Source: Anastatus disparis
Lineage: Eukaryota; Arthropoda; Insecta; Hymenoptera; Eupelmidae
DNA length: 64,000 bases
Direction: 5' to 3'
NCBI GenBank assembly: GCA_017163975.1
Contig: JAFFSR010000264.1
Span: 806,001-870,000 of the forward strand
The position numbers and the translations under genes were made by a program. The notes below the pieces were generated by a model, which did no database searches, was not told the DNA's origin, and worked only from the letters and a program-made list of their open reading frames with translations. Below are positions 22,304 to 33,860 of this stretch, in pieces. How positions within the stretch are numbered: position 1 is the stretch's first letter; every line of letters begins with the position of its first letter.

Positions 22304-22750
22304 AAATTTGGTGGCTTCCACGTTCATCTTTACGATCTTAACGTATTTCCCACACCTTTATTTATACTTCCAATTTTTTTGTTTTACTCGTCCCAATTAC
22401 CCCATCCCATTCCGCATTCGCCCGGGGTAATGCCCGTGAAAAGGGGAAAACCCATAGGCAAACCCAGTGGGATAAAACCTGGGAAAACCCTCTCCGGAAT
22501 GTGTCGGTGTATATAGCAGATTCAGTATTAGGCATCTTTGTATCAGGATAGCTACACCGTATCTGCCACACCTCCCGCTCACATTGTCATGTAGTCAGCA
22601 CGCCCAAGCGATTGTCACACAAAGAAAGTCCAAACTGGACGCGCAGCGTTCCTTGGAGCGGTCACCCATTCAAGTACTAACCGCGGCCAATGCTGCTTAA
22701 CTTTGCAGATCGCCTGGCGCGCGCCGCACCACTCGGTCAATGCGTCGGTT
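22304..22750 (-). mobile_element. 5S-rRNA-derived SINE, copy 1
   Basis: Minus-strand text starts with a 5S rRNA-like head (GATCTGCAAAGTTAAGCAG, GCATTGGCC, AGTACTTG, GGGTGACCGC) holding the pol III internal promoter, then a unique body and a TGGAAGCCACCAAATTT end. A 13-bp duplication ATTAAATTAAATA flanks it (22291-22303, 22751-22763). A related copy lies at 32453-32929. Confidence 0.88.
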
Positions 22751-22763
22751 ATTAAATTAAATA

Positions 22764-23078
22764 TATATACATCTTTCATTGATGGGTTTAATATGTCAAT
22801 CCAGGAGTACCGTGAAGTGGGTCGAAAGTAAGATATAACAAACTTCTAAAATTTGAACAAAAGAAAGTACTTTATTCTTGTCTTTACGAGAAATTAAATT
22901 TTTTTTTTTAATTTACATAAATACAACATTTATATTTCTAATTAATACATTATATAAAAGCAACAAAAAATTTTTAATCAACATAAGTAATTGTTGCTTC
23001 TTCTTTTGTTGATGTATTGGCTATTTGGTAGCGGAAAGTTTTTTAAAGATGAGAATACAATTTAATAAAATACATACA
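22764..23078. other. AT-rich spacer, nothing recognised
   Basis: Contains poly-T and low-complexity stretches only. Confidence 0.5.
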
Positions 23079-23209
23079 AATAGTATATTACGATACATGT
23101 GACTTAAGTGGCCCATTATTGCACGACGTGAAGTTATCGCCCACGCTACACTCGGGCGATAATCACGTCATGCAATGGGCCACTTAAGTCTCAAGTATCG
23201 TATACTATT
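23079..23209. repeat. GC-cored hairpin element
   Basis: Inverted ends AATAGTATA...TACGATAC / GTATCGTATACTATT enclose arms CTTAAGTGGCCCATT / AATGGGCCACTTAAG and an inner palindrome TTATCGCCCACG / TCGGGCGATAA. The whole 131 bp can fold into one long hairpin. It shares its terminus with the modules at 18993 and 40898. Confidence 0.8.
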
Positions 23210-23383
23210 TTATAGCACAAGTGTCATAAATCCGCCGCATTACATGAGTACTCTTAAAAATCAAAAATTAACAAAAACTATGCACTCCACGAATGATAAT
23301 TCGTAAAATAAAAACGGAAATTGTAAAAGAGCAAATATTAGGCATTCCGTGAATTATAAATCGAGAAAGGAAAGCAAAAACTA

Positions 23384-24123
23384 GGGTAGATGTGGGTATT
23401 ACAGCGGAATCGACGTATGATGAATTTTAAACTCATAAATTAAAGCTTATAGATGAAGAAAACTTATCACTTTTATTTTTAATAAAATATTTAAACATTG
23501 ATTAACTAGAAAAAAATTAATTTGGCATTTAATTATAGAGTTAAAATTAAGAAAAAACGAGTTTAAAATAAAATGTATTTGTGGCTATTGCTGCGGCCGT
23601 GTTTCTAATGCTGTGTGCCAGTTACTATTGACACTTTTATATATTCCGTTCCAAAAGTTGAGGTTAGGTTTACCACGTGTTATAGTAATAAAAGGATGCC
23701 ACAGTAATTCATATTTGGTGATTTTAATGACGCATAATACTAAGGTGTTAAATTAAAATATTAAATATGTGCTAGGTGAAATTTCCAAAAAATATATAAC
23801 TAGCAAAGATATATTTTATTTAATAATGATCTTATTTTACATAAAAAAGAATAAAAACAGAAAATATTGTCAAATTTAGGATGCATACGTGATCGCGATT
23901 TTACGAAATTTATCAAAATTTTAGAACAGTTCAATTTCAAATAACCAATATTAAATATTTTTAGACTTTCTTTGTGAGAGATATTTTTTAAAATATTAAA
24001 TAATACTTATAATATTTGATTATGCATTCAAATATTATTTATGGACTTGAAAAAAATTATTTTTACGAATTTTATATGAAAAAATAGTAATTAGCACCTC
24101 CGCAGCAATACCCACATCTACCC
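23384..24123. mobile_element. TA-flanked MITE (740 bp)
   Basis: Inverted ends GGGTAGATGTGGGTATT (23384) and AATACCCACATCTACCC (24123) with TA on both sides (23382-23383, 24124-24125). TA target sites suggest a Tc1/mariner-like helper. The AT-rich interior has no ORF. Confidence 0.8.
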
Positions 24124-24308
24124 TATAAATAAAAAAAATTTTAACATGATAAATCAAAACAGAAAAAAATAAAACCGTGATTTCAAATATTTACTTAAAT
24201 CGTATAATAATGATAATACAATAATACTACCTCTTCGTTTCATATGTTACACTGGCATTAACTTTAGTTTTACTCGTATCTCACTTTATTATTGTTATTT
24301 AATTTAAA

Positions 24309-24765
24309 AAGTGTACCGGCACATTGGTGGGGTTACGGAACTGCACCTCAGCCGATCGGCGGAGTTAAGCAGCATTGGGCGCAGTTATTACTTGGATGGG
24401 TGACCGCTGCCTATGTAACTTCGTCGATCGATTAGGTGTTTTTTCTTTCATCAACAATGTGTGTATAGGTAAAAGATAAATGTTTTCGGTGTTTAAACCA
24501 ACGGAATGTGACATAAACACCGAAAACAATTTTCGATTACTGGGTGATGTTAGAGCAGATTTCGGCCTAAGGTAGAGATCTGACTGAGATAAAGTTTCGC
24601 TCGAAAGACTCGCAATTGTCAATAGCCACAGATTTCTCATGAAAATTAATAGTAACTCATTATTGTATAGCATGAAGTTTGCTAAACATGGTGTGCAATA
24701 ATAGGCTACTTAGTTCACAGGCAGCTGTGTGTCTAAATGCGGATTTAGGACACAGTGTGCTATAA
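24309..24765 (+). mobile_element. 5S-rRNA-derived SINE, different body
   Basis: Head at 24355-24410 reads CGGAGTTAAGCAGCATTGG, TTACTTGGATGGGTGACCGC, a close 5S 3'-half match. The body (AGGTGTTTTTTC onward) does not match the other two SINEs except in the head, and includes an inverted ACATAAACACCGAAAAC / GTTTTCGGTGTTT pair. The 3' boundary is uncertain. Confidence 0.7.
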
Positions 24766-25076
24766 ACATTATTCAATCATTCTTGATTATTCCATTAATT
24801 TATTCATTTTTCAATTTTTATTATAAGTTTTATAAGATTTCTTTTTTTTTAAATCACTGTGTCATTGTAAATTCAGTTTTATTAATATTATCATGTACTA
24901 TTATATAATTTATTATTAAGAAAGAACGTTAGTAACAATAATGAGCGTATTATTTAATTTTCTTTGAATATATACTTTGACTATTCAACTTTATTAACAT
25001 TTTAATAATATTTGGTTTTGTAAATAAACTATTTTATAAATATTTTAATTGAATGCATATTTACTGCTCCAATATA

Positions 25077-27102
25077 CTAGTCTCTGAACTGCAAAATTAT
25101 TACCAAGTACGTTGTTATTGAACCTGCCATCTAAAAAATTAGAGTTCATGGTCTTATGTGAGTTAGTAATGCTTTAAATAATTACTTGTTTCATAAATAT
25201 TTCTTATTTTAATACGTACCGACATCAATAGAGATTCATCTATATCAAAAAGATTAAAAACTGAAAATTTTACACTCCTGTGTAGAAGATAATTTGAAAA
25301 TTGATTCAACTAAAAATATTTACAATATATTATTATAAATAGTTTTTATTATTTTATTATAGAGAAAAGAATATAATTCTACCTGAATAACAACTTGTTG
25401 TTCCTTCAAACATCCTAAACATACGTTGATTATTTCTCCTGTTCGTTTACTCTACGAATCAAAATTCAAAGGCATGACATAAATTGTTACAACTTAAATA
25501 TGTTTTAAGAGAAGCCCACATATTCCTGTCCTTTTCTAATCAGAGAATTAATATTTTGCAAAAACTAATAATTTTAACGAAAAGTAAAGAGAAAGCCGCA
25601 TCTCGCATCACAAAAAGCAAAATTTTCTTTGATGAGGAAGAATTATTTTAATTGCATTGTTTTCAAGGAAACTTTGAAAACCCAAATTATTTACTGTAAC
25701 TTCTATGCCTTAAATTTTTCAAGGTTTTCTTGAAAACGAAGCAGCAGAATAAATTTTTTTCCATTCTAACCCTAAAACCACAACTTCGTTGCTCTTTCTT
25801 AGCTCTCATGACAAAAAATACGTTTCACAACTGGTATGAAAAGGCTTTTTTACGAAACTCGTTACGACCCTCGCCTTCGGCTCGAGCTGTAAACTTCTCA
25901 TTTCGTAAATAAAGCCTTTTCATAACCGTTACGAAATGTACTATTTTCTCATCAAAGAAAATATTGCTATTTTTATACAAGATGCGGCTTTCTCTTTATT
26001 TTTTGTTAAAATTATTAATTTTTTGTAAAAAAATCAATTCTTTGGTTAGAAAAGGATAGATATATTTGAACTGCTCTTAAATGCTCTAAAAGCTAATTTA
26101 CTGGAAAAAATTTGTTATTTTATTTTGTACCTCAATAGCTGTAGCTGTTGTAGATCTTGTCAATATAATCAAAGATATAAGGAAAAACATGACTTGACTT
26201 GCACAATGAACAACAACGATTATCGTTATATCTGGATCACCTTGTACAATAGGTTTAATAATATAATAACAGTATATTAGAAACGTAAAAAAAATGTTCA
26301 TTGTACAGACTAACATTTGAGGTGAATAAAAATTTGATATATCACGAGATACTTGACTTGATAATTGATATAATTCTCGTAATTGCATCAATTTATCTAA
26401 TTTCATTTGAACTCCATGATTTTGATGGTAATCAACTTCTGTTATGAAGTACAAATTCTTCGATATAGCTATTAGATTAGAATTTATAATCTTGAAAATG
26501 TGAATAAGCAACTGTAATATAACGCTGTATTGTACCATCATTGAATTGATGATAAAGTTGCCTGAAGTAATGCATATACAATACATAAGAAGATCAAAAT
26601 TATAAATTGGAGTTGTAAATATCCAAAATACTGTAGTTATAAAATTAGCAATGAAAATATTTTTTATTCTCTTCAAAGCAGATTCTGTCTTTCCATCTAT
26701 TTTTTTATTCAAAATCATTGATAATTCATTAATCGCACTAAGTTTATTCGCAATTGAAATAGTTTCTTCTTGGCGAGCGCAATAAATAATTAAAATAAAT
26801 ATTGTAGTAAATATGGCATATACCGTTTGAATAGTATCAATTGCTTTATCAAATTTTGTTCTGCCAGCAAAATCAGCATTTAATGCAAAATTAACAGCAT
26901 GGTACGTAGAAATTGATATTAATGTCATTAAAAATGTATTGTATAATATACCAATTTTAGAACGAATAAACAATGAACTTTTCACTTTTTGCACTATTAT
27001 TACATCAATGTCATAACTTAACGTGGCTAATCCAACCAATTTGAAAAAATAAAATATACATTTCAATATTAAAGTATTATAAAACGACATAAATTTAACC
27101 AT
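25077..27102 (-). CDS. Gustatory receptor, 7TM (copy A)
   Basis: Exons 27102-26131, 25451-25383, 25309-25220 and 25130-25077 give 394 residues with GT-AG introns, all in phase 0. Hydrophobic helices run through the first exon (KCIFYFFKLVGLATLSYDI, FTTIFILIIYCARQEE, GNFIINSMMVQYSVILQLL, LVSLIILTRS-type end). The short exons carry SKRTGEIINVCLGCL, the LLHRSVKFSVFNLFDIDE block and the signature GSITTYLVIILQF, the TYhhhhhQF motif of insect gustatory receptors (7tm_7). Such receptors are ligand-gated channels in taste neurons; the ligand is unknown. It is preceded by AAAGATAATCATT at the start codon, as in the paralogues. Intron 1 holds a foldback element (25505-26085). No break seen. Confidence 0.88.
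25505..26085. mobile_element. Foldback element with GC-cored hairpin, in receptor A intron 1
   Basis: Outer arms of about 130 bp are inverted: TTTTAAGAG...CCTTTTCTAA...AAAGAGAAAGCCGCATCT on the left (25505-25640) and the complement on the right (25935-26085). The centre (25757-25950) is a copy of the module at 41021-41217: TATGAAAAGGCTTTTTTACG, core ACCCTCGCCTTCGGCTCGA, then CGTAAATAAAGCCTTTTCAT. Confidence 0.75.
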
Positions 27103-27690
27103 AATGATTATCTTTGTGTTTTCTTTTTTAACATTTTATCTGGTTAGTTTGAGAGTTTCTAGAAAAAAGATGTTTTCTGTTAAAATAATTAATCTATTAC
27201 ATCCATCACATTCTAATAGTTTAACTTACTTCCATAAAAACGTTAATGAACAATTTGACAGAAACAAAAGTTGAGTTTTTATATACTAGAGTGATAAACT
27301 TTATGGAAATATTACTGAGTACAATTCGATTTTTTAACTAACAAGCAAGTTATAGTTGCAGATATTTTATAAAAAGTGCATTTTTAAATAATACGGTATT
27401 GATAACAATCGTATGATTTGATAATGATAATGGTTTGTGTACAGGATAAAGTAGTAATTTTGAATACGTATTTTTTAAACAAAATTGTAGTTACCTATAT
27501 GATAATCGATTACTCTCATTTTAGATATGATAATCAATTAATATTAAGATTATTAACAAGTAAATTGCATGATTGTTACATTGTAAATTTATAATAATAT
27601 ATATTTATAATTTTTATAATCTAAATTCAATCATACAAATTAACCAAGATAGTATATCAGACTATATTACTTAGCTTGTACTAACAAGGT
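27103..27690. other. 5' flank of receptor A
   Basis: AT-rich and alignable by eye with the 5' flank of receptor B (35857-36420), for example the shared TTGTTACATTGTAAATTTATAA near 27575 and 36346. So the duplication unit included several hundred bp of upstream DNA. A candidate 3' splice site TTTTTTCTAG lies near 27165. Confidence 0.45.
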
Positions 27691-28336
27691 GAGTGCATTG
27701 CATTCAGGTCTCAGATTTTTTTTAACTTTGAAATATTTTTTTCCTACATAAAATCATGATAAAAGCCACATTCATTCGGTCCAACGCTCAATTTTTTCAG
27801 AGTTATGACCAGTTTTGTCTGTTTTGTTAAAAAATTTGCATCTTCTTTATAGATGTACAGTTATTGAACTACTTATTCTATAAGGTATCCAATAATTATA
27901 TGTTGAGATTAAAATCTTTCGATTAAAAAAAAACGTGTTCAAAAAACTTAATTTGTTTAAAATTTATAAGGAAATAAAAATAGAGCAAATATTTAGCTGA
28001 AAATGTCCATAGAAAATAAATGCTGCATTTCAGTCTGAATTACATTTTAATTTTCATGCCTTCATAACTTTTGAACAACTTGAGCTTTTTGAACACGTTT
28101 TTTTTTTAATCGAAAGGTATAAACCTGAATTTTAAGCTGCAATTAGTGAAAATCTTATAGAATAAATAATTTAAAAACTGTATATCTATAAAGCCTATGC
28201 AAATTTTTTAACAAAACAGACAAAACTGCTCATAATTCTGAAAAAATCGAGCGTTGGACCGAATGGATGCGGCTTTTTTCATGATTTTACTTAAGAAAAA
28301 ATATCCTAAAATCTGAAATCCAAATGCAATGCACTC
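27691..28336. mobile_element. MITE with inverted ends GAGTGCATTGCATT
   Basis: The ends (27691, 28336) are inverted, and further inside ATTCGGTCCAACGCTC / GAGCGTTGGACCGAAT and GATAAAAGCC / GGCTTTTTTCATGATT also pair. The interior is largely self-complementary with ATAGATGTACAGTT / AACTGTATATCTAT. No ORF, target duplication unclear. Confidence 0.75.
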
Positions 28337-28829
28337 TCTTTGACATTACTGTATTTCCAATTCTTAATTGTTTTAAAAATTTGAATTTTATTGAGTCAAA
28401 ATTAGTTTTCGTAAAACCCTAAACAGTTTTAAAATTTGTAAATGGTCATAAAGTTAAATTAGATATACCTGCGTCTTTTAAACTTTTGTTATTCTAAGGG
28501 TTATTACAAATAACCCTCTGAATTATACTTTTTCAATTACAAACGCTAGAAAATTTCACAACTTTTATGCACTATATTATAAAAACTATTCAATCGATAT
28601 CGACAGTTTGAGGTTGTGACGAACATTAAATCTGTACATTTAAACTTACCATGTAGCATACGGGCTACTAAACGTAATAGTATCGACTCCGTGCCGCTAT
28701 GCGACGTCATTTCTCACGCTAAGAATAGAGCAGCTTAAAAGAGCCAAGCTTTAGCTGCTGTTTTAAACTAGAATCGCAAAATGATGAACCTAAAATCATT
28801 TCCATCATAAGAAGTAAATACTTTTACGA
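28337..28829. other. AT-rich spacer, nothing recognised
   Basis: No gene or clear repeat found. Confidence 0.45.
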
Positions 28830-29575
28830 AAGTACCCAAATCTTCGGCCTCTATTTTGAATTTTAATCCCAAATTCGTATAAAGCGTCCTCGCAAACTTA
28901 AAAAATTAATGTGTACATCAAATTTTAGATTATTTTGTAAAAGTAAGGACTCTAATTAAAGTAAAAAGCAGCTGGACTTCGTGGCCTTCTATTGTTTCCA
29001 GTAACTTAACGATCTATATCATCTGTTAGTCATCTGGCAAAACATATTTTAAACTTTCGAGAGCCTTTGATATAAATTTGATTCCAAAGCTTATAATTTT
29101 TATTGTTTCTACCTTTAAATCTGGCCAGTATCTAATTAATTGTCACGTGAGTAATCTGCATGCATACTATCAATCGATAAATCTGACACCAACATAACGT
29201 AGGGTAATTCATTAAAAATATAGTTACTAGTGTGATCCGACCTTAAAATAATATTGCAATATTTTAGCAAGCTCTGCTTATTCGGCAATGGAAAGCAAAC
29301 GCAATTGTAATAATCGTATTCTATTTTAAATTTGCGACAGCTACTATACCCACTGTGGTATTTCAAATATAATACAAAAGATTTACCTGAAGAGTCTAAG
29401 TTAAATCCATTTATTTTTACAGTATATAGTTTTCCATTGTGCTTTAACCCTATATATTTTAATATTTTGGTTTCATCAACAAGTTGTTTTGAAAAAAAGT
29501 TAGGATTTTCAGGCTTCTTTGCTCCATGAAAAACACCTATAATATACACGATTTCGCGATCATAATCGTTGGTTA
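28830..29575 (-). pseudogene. Transposase-like relic (insect HSGYxxC family)
   Basis: The frame at 29549-29136 reads IIGVFHGAKKPENPNFF, a degraded metal-site block YHSGYSSCRKFKIEYDY and a following NCVCFP. Downstream, with stops, come LSIDSMH and YWKxxKATxSSCFLLY (to about 28830). This order (GxxHGxxKP, HSGYxxCxKC, F-P, LSIDxMH, KATExRQFLLY) is familiar from a transposase-domain protein repeated in many insect genomes. It has many stops and is dead. An N-terminal remnant of a similar protein may be the frame at 32278-32081. Confidence 0.6.
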
Positions 29576-30380
29576 GAATTGACCATAAATCTTTGTCAGA
29601 TGACTATCCTATTCAAGGAATTCATCAATATTAATGAATAAATTTATAGGAAAAAATCGTACATCTATGAGATGTGATATGCAATAATTTTTCTAACATT
29701 TTTAACTCCCATATAACAATAACTGCCATTGCTCATGCTTACGACATTATTTGTACAAGGACAGAGATAGATTTAATTTCTTCTACTTAGATCTCATTCT
29801 ATTCCTATTCTTATCCTTACACTGATCGTTGAGTTAAACTGATGCCAGGCTGTTAGGCTTCTGATTAATACTCTTGAAGATATTATTTTCGTCCGCTCCG
29901 TCCTTCAGTTGACTCTGAGAATAAGTTCCGCATGCGATGTTCCAAACTCCGCGCTTATTTAAAGCTGCTATTATAACAAAGACGTCCGTTCACTTTTTGG
30001 CTGATCTTATGTGATCCAACATGGAATGGTTGTCATAATTATTTCGCTTTCTTTCGTTAGCATCATCAAGATTTCATCCATTACCAACAACCTGAGCATC
30101 TATCACAAATGATACTCTTCCAATGGTCGCGACGATATCCGGCTTCCGAAGGCCTTTGGACATGAGAATCTTCGACTCTTTGCCAATTCTAAATTCACTA
30201 CTAGATAAATTCTTTTCTATTGCTTTAAGCACTGATTCTTGCCTCTTTATTCTAGGACCTTGAGACCGATGACAAATCTGAACCACATGGTTTAGGGTCT
30301 CCACGCATCCACAACCGGCACGACAGTATTTCTCTTATTTTATCCTTTTGATGTTCTCAACTGTGTAAGTAGTGCATTAA

Positions 30381-30841
30381 GGTGGTTCGTGCAGTAAGAG
30401 AGAGAAAGCTAGCTGTGAGAGAAAGAGATAGCGCTCACATGATCCAGTTGCGCATGCGTAGCAACGTAAATGTGAACGAAATATGCATCGTTTATCTAAT
30501 AATTACATTTTCAAAACACTTTATCTCTTTAATAAAACGATGAATTTACGTAAATCTTGTTGGAAAATGTTTATTATTAGTTCCTTTATATATGTTTAAA
30601 TTTTCAATTACAATTTGAATGTAGTTTATGAGATATTGCGATTAACAGCTGCGAAATGTAAAAATTCCAATATATATAGATATACTTCCAATGTAATTTG
30701 TAAAACTTTGAACATCGATTAATCAAAAACGAAACGATGAAATGTTCTGAAATTTTAATATGATATTTACATTGCCTTCATTGAACTATACCTACAATTT
30801 CAAGAATATCTTGAAAAAACACATTAGTCGCACGAACCACC
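30381..30841. mobile_element. TTAA-flanked MITE 1 (461 bp)
   Basis: Inverted ends GGTGGTTCGTGC / GCACGAACCACC between TTAA at 30377-30380 and TTAA at 30842-30845. No ORF. It interrupts the R2-like relic. Confidence 0.8.
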
Positions 30842-30845
30842 TTAA

Positions 30846-31224
30846 GAGTCGGCCGTATCGCTCTGTCTTATCTAATCTAAATTTTCGTTATAATAAATAA
30901 ATTAAATATTTATATACAAATTTAAGGGGTGAGCGCAATAGCGCAAAAGACGAGCAAACGATTCTATTTTATGAAAAAATATGAAATTTTCATTATTTTT
31001 CAAGTAAAGTATGAAACGGAAAACACAGTCAAACTCAACCTCATTTTTTCCGTTTGGTACTTTACTTGAAAAATAATGAAAATTTCATATTTTTTCATAA
31101 AATAGAATCGTTTGCTCGTCTTTTGCGCTATTGTGCTCACCCCTTTTATTTGTATATAAATATTTAATTTATTTATTATAACGAAAATTTAGATTAGACA
31201 AGGACAGAGCGATACGGCCGACTC
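30846..31224. mobile_element. TTAA-flanked perfect foldback element 2 (379 bp)
   Basis: Ends GAGTCGGCCGTATCGCTCTG / complement, between the shared TTAA at 30842-30845 and TTAA at 31225-31228. Arms of about 170 bp are nearly identical in inverse orientation (for example GGGGTGAGCGCAATAGCGC, TTTTCATTATTTTTCAAG) around a short loop near 31030. It sits immediately against element 1 with one TTAA between them. Confidence 0.85.
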
Positions 31225-31739
31225 TTAATCCTCGCTTTGTAAGATCGGACAAAATCTTTTTCTCCTAGAAATCTCATACTATCCATGTCCCATTAGTGCT
31301 GGCCTCTAATAAATCGAGATTTTTGTAGAGCCTTACTATCGGCTGTCCTATGATGTAGATTGGTCCCGAACGAGTCTGTTATTTTTCTTGAAACTATGTT
31401 TTTAGTTCTATTTATCTTAAGTTGAATGTTTACTGCCTCAATTTGTTGTAAAAAATAGTTCTGAGATCTTTCACCCGTAATAAAACTTGAGCCAAGCAAT
31501 CTTCTTAGTTTGTTTCTTCTATCAAGCGGTAGAGTCCACCTTAAAGATGGTATGCCCAGTCCTCCATCTAAGACATTACTATGTATATAACTATTTGGAT
31601 AATCTGATGCCAAATGTACCCAAGATCTTAGCACTGCTCTAATTTTGCGGCCGATATTTCTCAAGCATTTAAAGTTACTTTACCCAAGACAAGTTGATGT
31701 AAGATCCTAGAGACAACCGTCCTAATAACTTACAGTCGC

Positions 31740-32452
31740 TGTTATGACTTTAGAAGCGCTTTGGATAAATATTAAAAATATAGAATTATTCCTTTTTTAA
31801 TTCATTATCACATATTTAATTTTAATTTAAATAATGATCATTTAGGACTATATCCATATAATCTTCGTTTTCAGAGTCTAGAATAGAATCAACCTTTACT
31901 GTTACTGTATCTATTATTATCTTTTTTATCTTCAAGACTTACAGGTTCCTCATTATAAATATATCTATATACTTTATAATTTGGTCACTGACAACGCTTA
32001 TTTCATCATTACTCGATTATTCTTTTGGACAACTAATATCATACGTGTGCTGTAGGTAGATGTGCTGACATCAAGTTATTCTATTCTAAAAATAATCTTT
32101 TAAAATCTTCATTAATCATACTTTCTAATGATTCAAATGCGTTTTCAGTAGCACTGACATCTTTAAAGGCAATAACCGTAGCTATAGATTCTTGCACCTC
32201 TGATTCTGTTTCATGTTTCGTCTGCCTTTTAATTTGTCGTAAAGACTTGCTTTGATCCTTTCTTTTGCGACATGACATTTTTAAGATTAAATAAAAAAAA
32301 CAAAAGAAAATTAATAAAAATATTTAAAATAAATCCGTGAAATTTTCAGAAAACTTCCGATGAAGATTCCAATGTAACCTAAATGAAATTTTCATTTAGC
32401 TTTCGAGCAGCTTAACTCGTTCAGTTCCCTATTCAAATACACGCTTTTCGAT
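31740..32452. other. Low-information stretch with one 65-codon minus frame
   Basis: A frame at 32278-32081 (MSCRKRKDQSKSLRQIKRQ, then an acidic tail) could be the N-terminus of a transposase-like protein related to the 28830-29575 relic, displaced by the R2-like element. It has no conserved domain that I can name. A repeat of ATTTTCATTTAGCTT type at 32335-32400 recurs diverged at 33190-33260. Confidence 0.3.
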
Positions 32453-32929
32453 TTGGTGCCGGTTGCCGGGAGGTTAACCGACGGGTTTAGTGCGCGCCAG
32501 GCGATCTGCAAAGTTAAGCAGCATTGGCCACATCCGGTACTTGGGTGGGTGACCGCTCAAGAACCGGGCGTTCAATTCGGACTTGCTTTATATGACGGTC
32601 GCTCGGACGTGCTAACGACCTGACAATGTGAACGGAAGATGTGGCAAATACAGTGTAGGTATTCTTATACAAGGGTACCTAATACCGAATTTACTATATA
32701 GACTGACCTATTCCGGAGAGGGATTTCCCAGGATTTATCCCATTGGGTTTACCAATTGGTTTTCCCCTCCCCACGGGCATTACCCCGGGCGAATGTGGAA
32801 TGAGGTGGGGTTAAAGATAAGGACAGGTAAAAGAAAGAAAAAATAAATGGAAGAATAAATAAAGGTGTGGAGGATATTCTGAGGCCGGCCAAGTGCCGAA
32901 TGAAGTGAAAACCATCAAATTTTTTTTAA
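32453..32929 (+). mobile_element. 5S-rRNA-derived SINE, copy 2
   Basis: Head GATCTGCAAAGTTAAGCAG and GTACTTGGGTGGGTGACCGC (32500-32560). The body and the CATCAAATTT-type 3' end match copy 1 (22304-22750), including GGAGAGGGATTTCCCAGG and GGGCATTACCCCGGGCGAAT. Shared head and body prove one family. Open frames in it are incidental. Confidence 0.85.
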
Positions 32930-33860
32930 CTAGAATACAGGGAACCTTCTACGCTAGATATTCGGTAACTTTTCACGAAGCTTTTCAAATTTCTTACTGT
33001 AATCTATCATAAAAGTCTAGGAAGATTCAGTAGAATCTAACATGAAATCTTATTGAAAGTTTTCTACAAGATTACAGGTGATTTTCCCAGGTATATTCAT
33101 GTAACGGTATGGAATCTTTCTATAAACTTTCTGGTAGGTTGTGCGTGATATCCATTCTTCTATAATTTTAATATTCCACGCAAGCTTCTGTGAAATATCA
33201 AGCAAGCTTCTGAGAAAGATTCCAAAGTAATCTTACTTTCATTTAGCTTACGGAAAGTTTGCCGGAAACTTACATTGAAATGTTCCTTGAATGTTTCGTT
33301 GGAAAGCTTTTTGAAAATTTGATGCTGTTTGGGGATTACACGTTCTTGATATAAAATTTGATACAAGGCTTAATGCTTTAATAATAATGGTAAAGTTCGT
33401 GAGTAATAGGAGTATTCAGTGCAATTTATTTGGTCAGCAAGAACAAATTTATATAATTTAATGTTTCAAAAATTTTTTAACTTGTAAGATGTTAATGTAA
33501 AAAATTAAAACTAAAAGACGTTAGTTTGAATAAAAAATTTTAATACTGTAATAAATTATATTAAAATAAAAAATTTACATTGTAAAGTGGACAGAATGAG
33601 CATAGAATTACTAATATTTTTAAAATATTATAAAACTATTGTAAATGCATTTTTATTAATCATATCATCAGCTTTTACAATATAACTTATGATTTATAAA
33701 ATAAATTAGTAACAATGATTAACATATCTGTATTATTTTCTTTTAAAATATTTTACGACTATTTTAGTTTTATTAAAATTTTAATGATTGCTTAATAATG
33801 TAAATATTTTAACTATTTTGGTAACCTTTTATTTGAATATCTATTTATAGCTCCAACAAA
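32930..33860. other. Spacer with degenerate GAAACTTTC-type repeats, then 3' flank of receptor B
   Basis: 32930-33370 is built of loosely repeated TCT/GAAA words, similar to 32335-32400. The remainder is AT-rich. A 68-codon frame (33366-33160) arises from the repeats and is not supported as a gene. Confidence 0.4.

Larger units (their letters stand above)
29830..31690 (-). mobile_element. R2-like non-LTR retrotransposon relic, 3' part
   Basis: Minus-strand text from 31664 reads IRAVLRSWVHLASDYPNSYI and GGLGIPSLRW. Beyond two inserted elements (30381-31224) it continues SYKARINALLTQLRTSKG, CRAGCGCVETLNHV and CHRSQGPRIKRQ. The endonuclease segment RKPDIVATIGR, FVIDAQVVGNG and NNYDN-type text runs to about 29830. 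The CCHC knuckle followed by a KPD...D restriction-like endonuclease at the C-terminus is the R2-clade layout. Stops and frameshifts abound. No rDNA surrounds it. Confidence 0.78.

Noticed and set aside
22680..22745. 5S rRNA gene
   Set aside because: Only part of a 5S sequence, followed by a body shared with 32453-32929 and flanked by a target duplication: a SINE. The same reasoning applies to 24355-24410.
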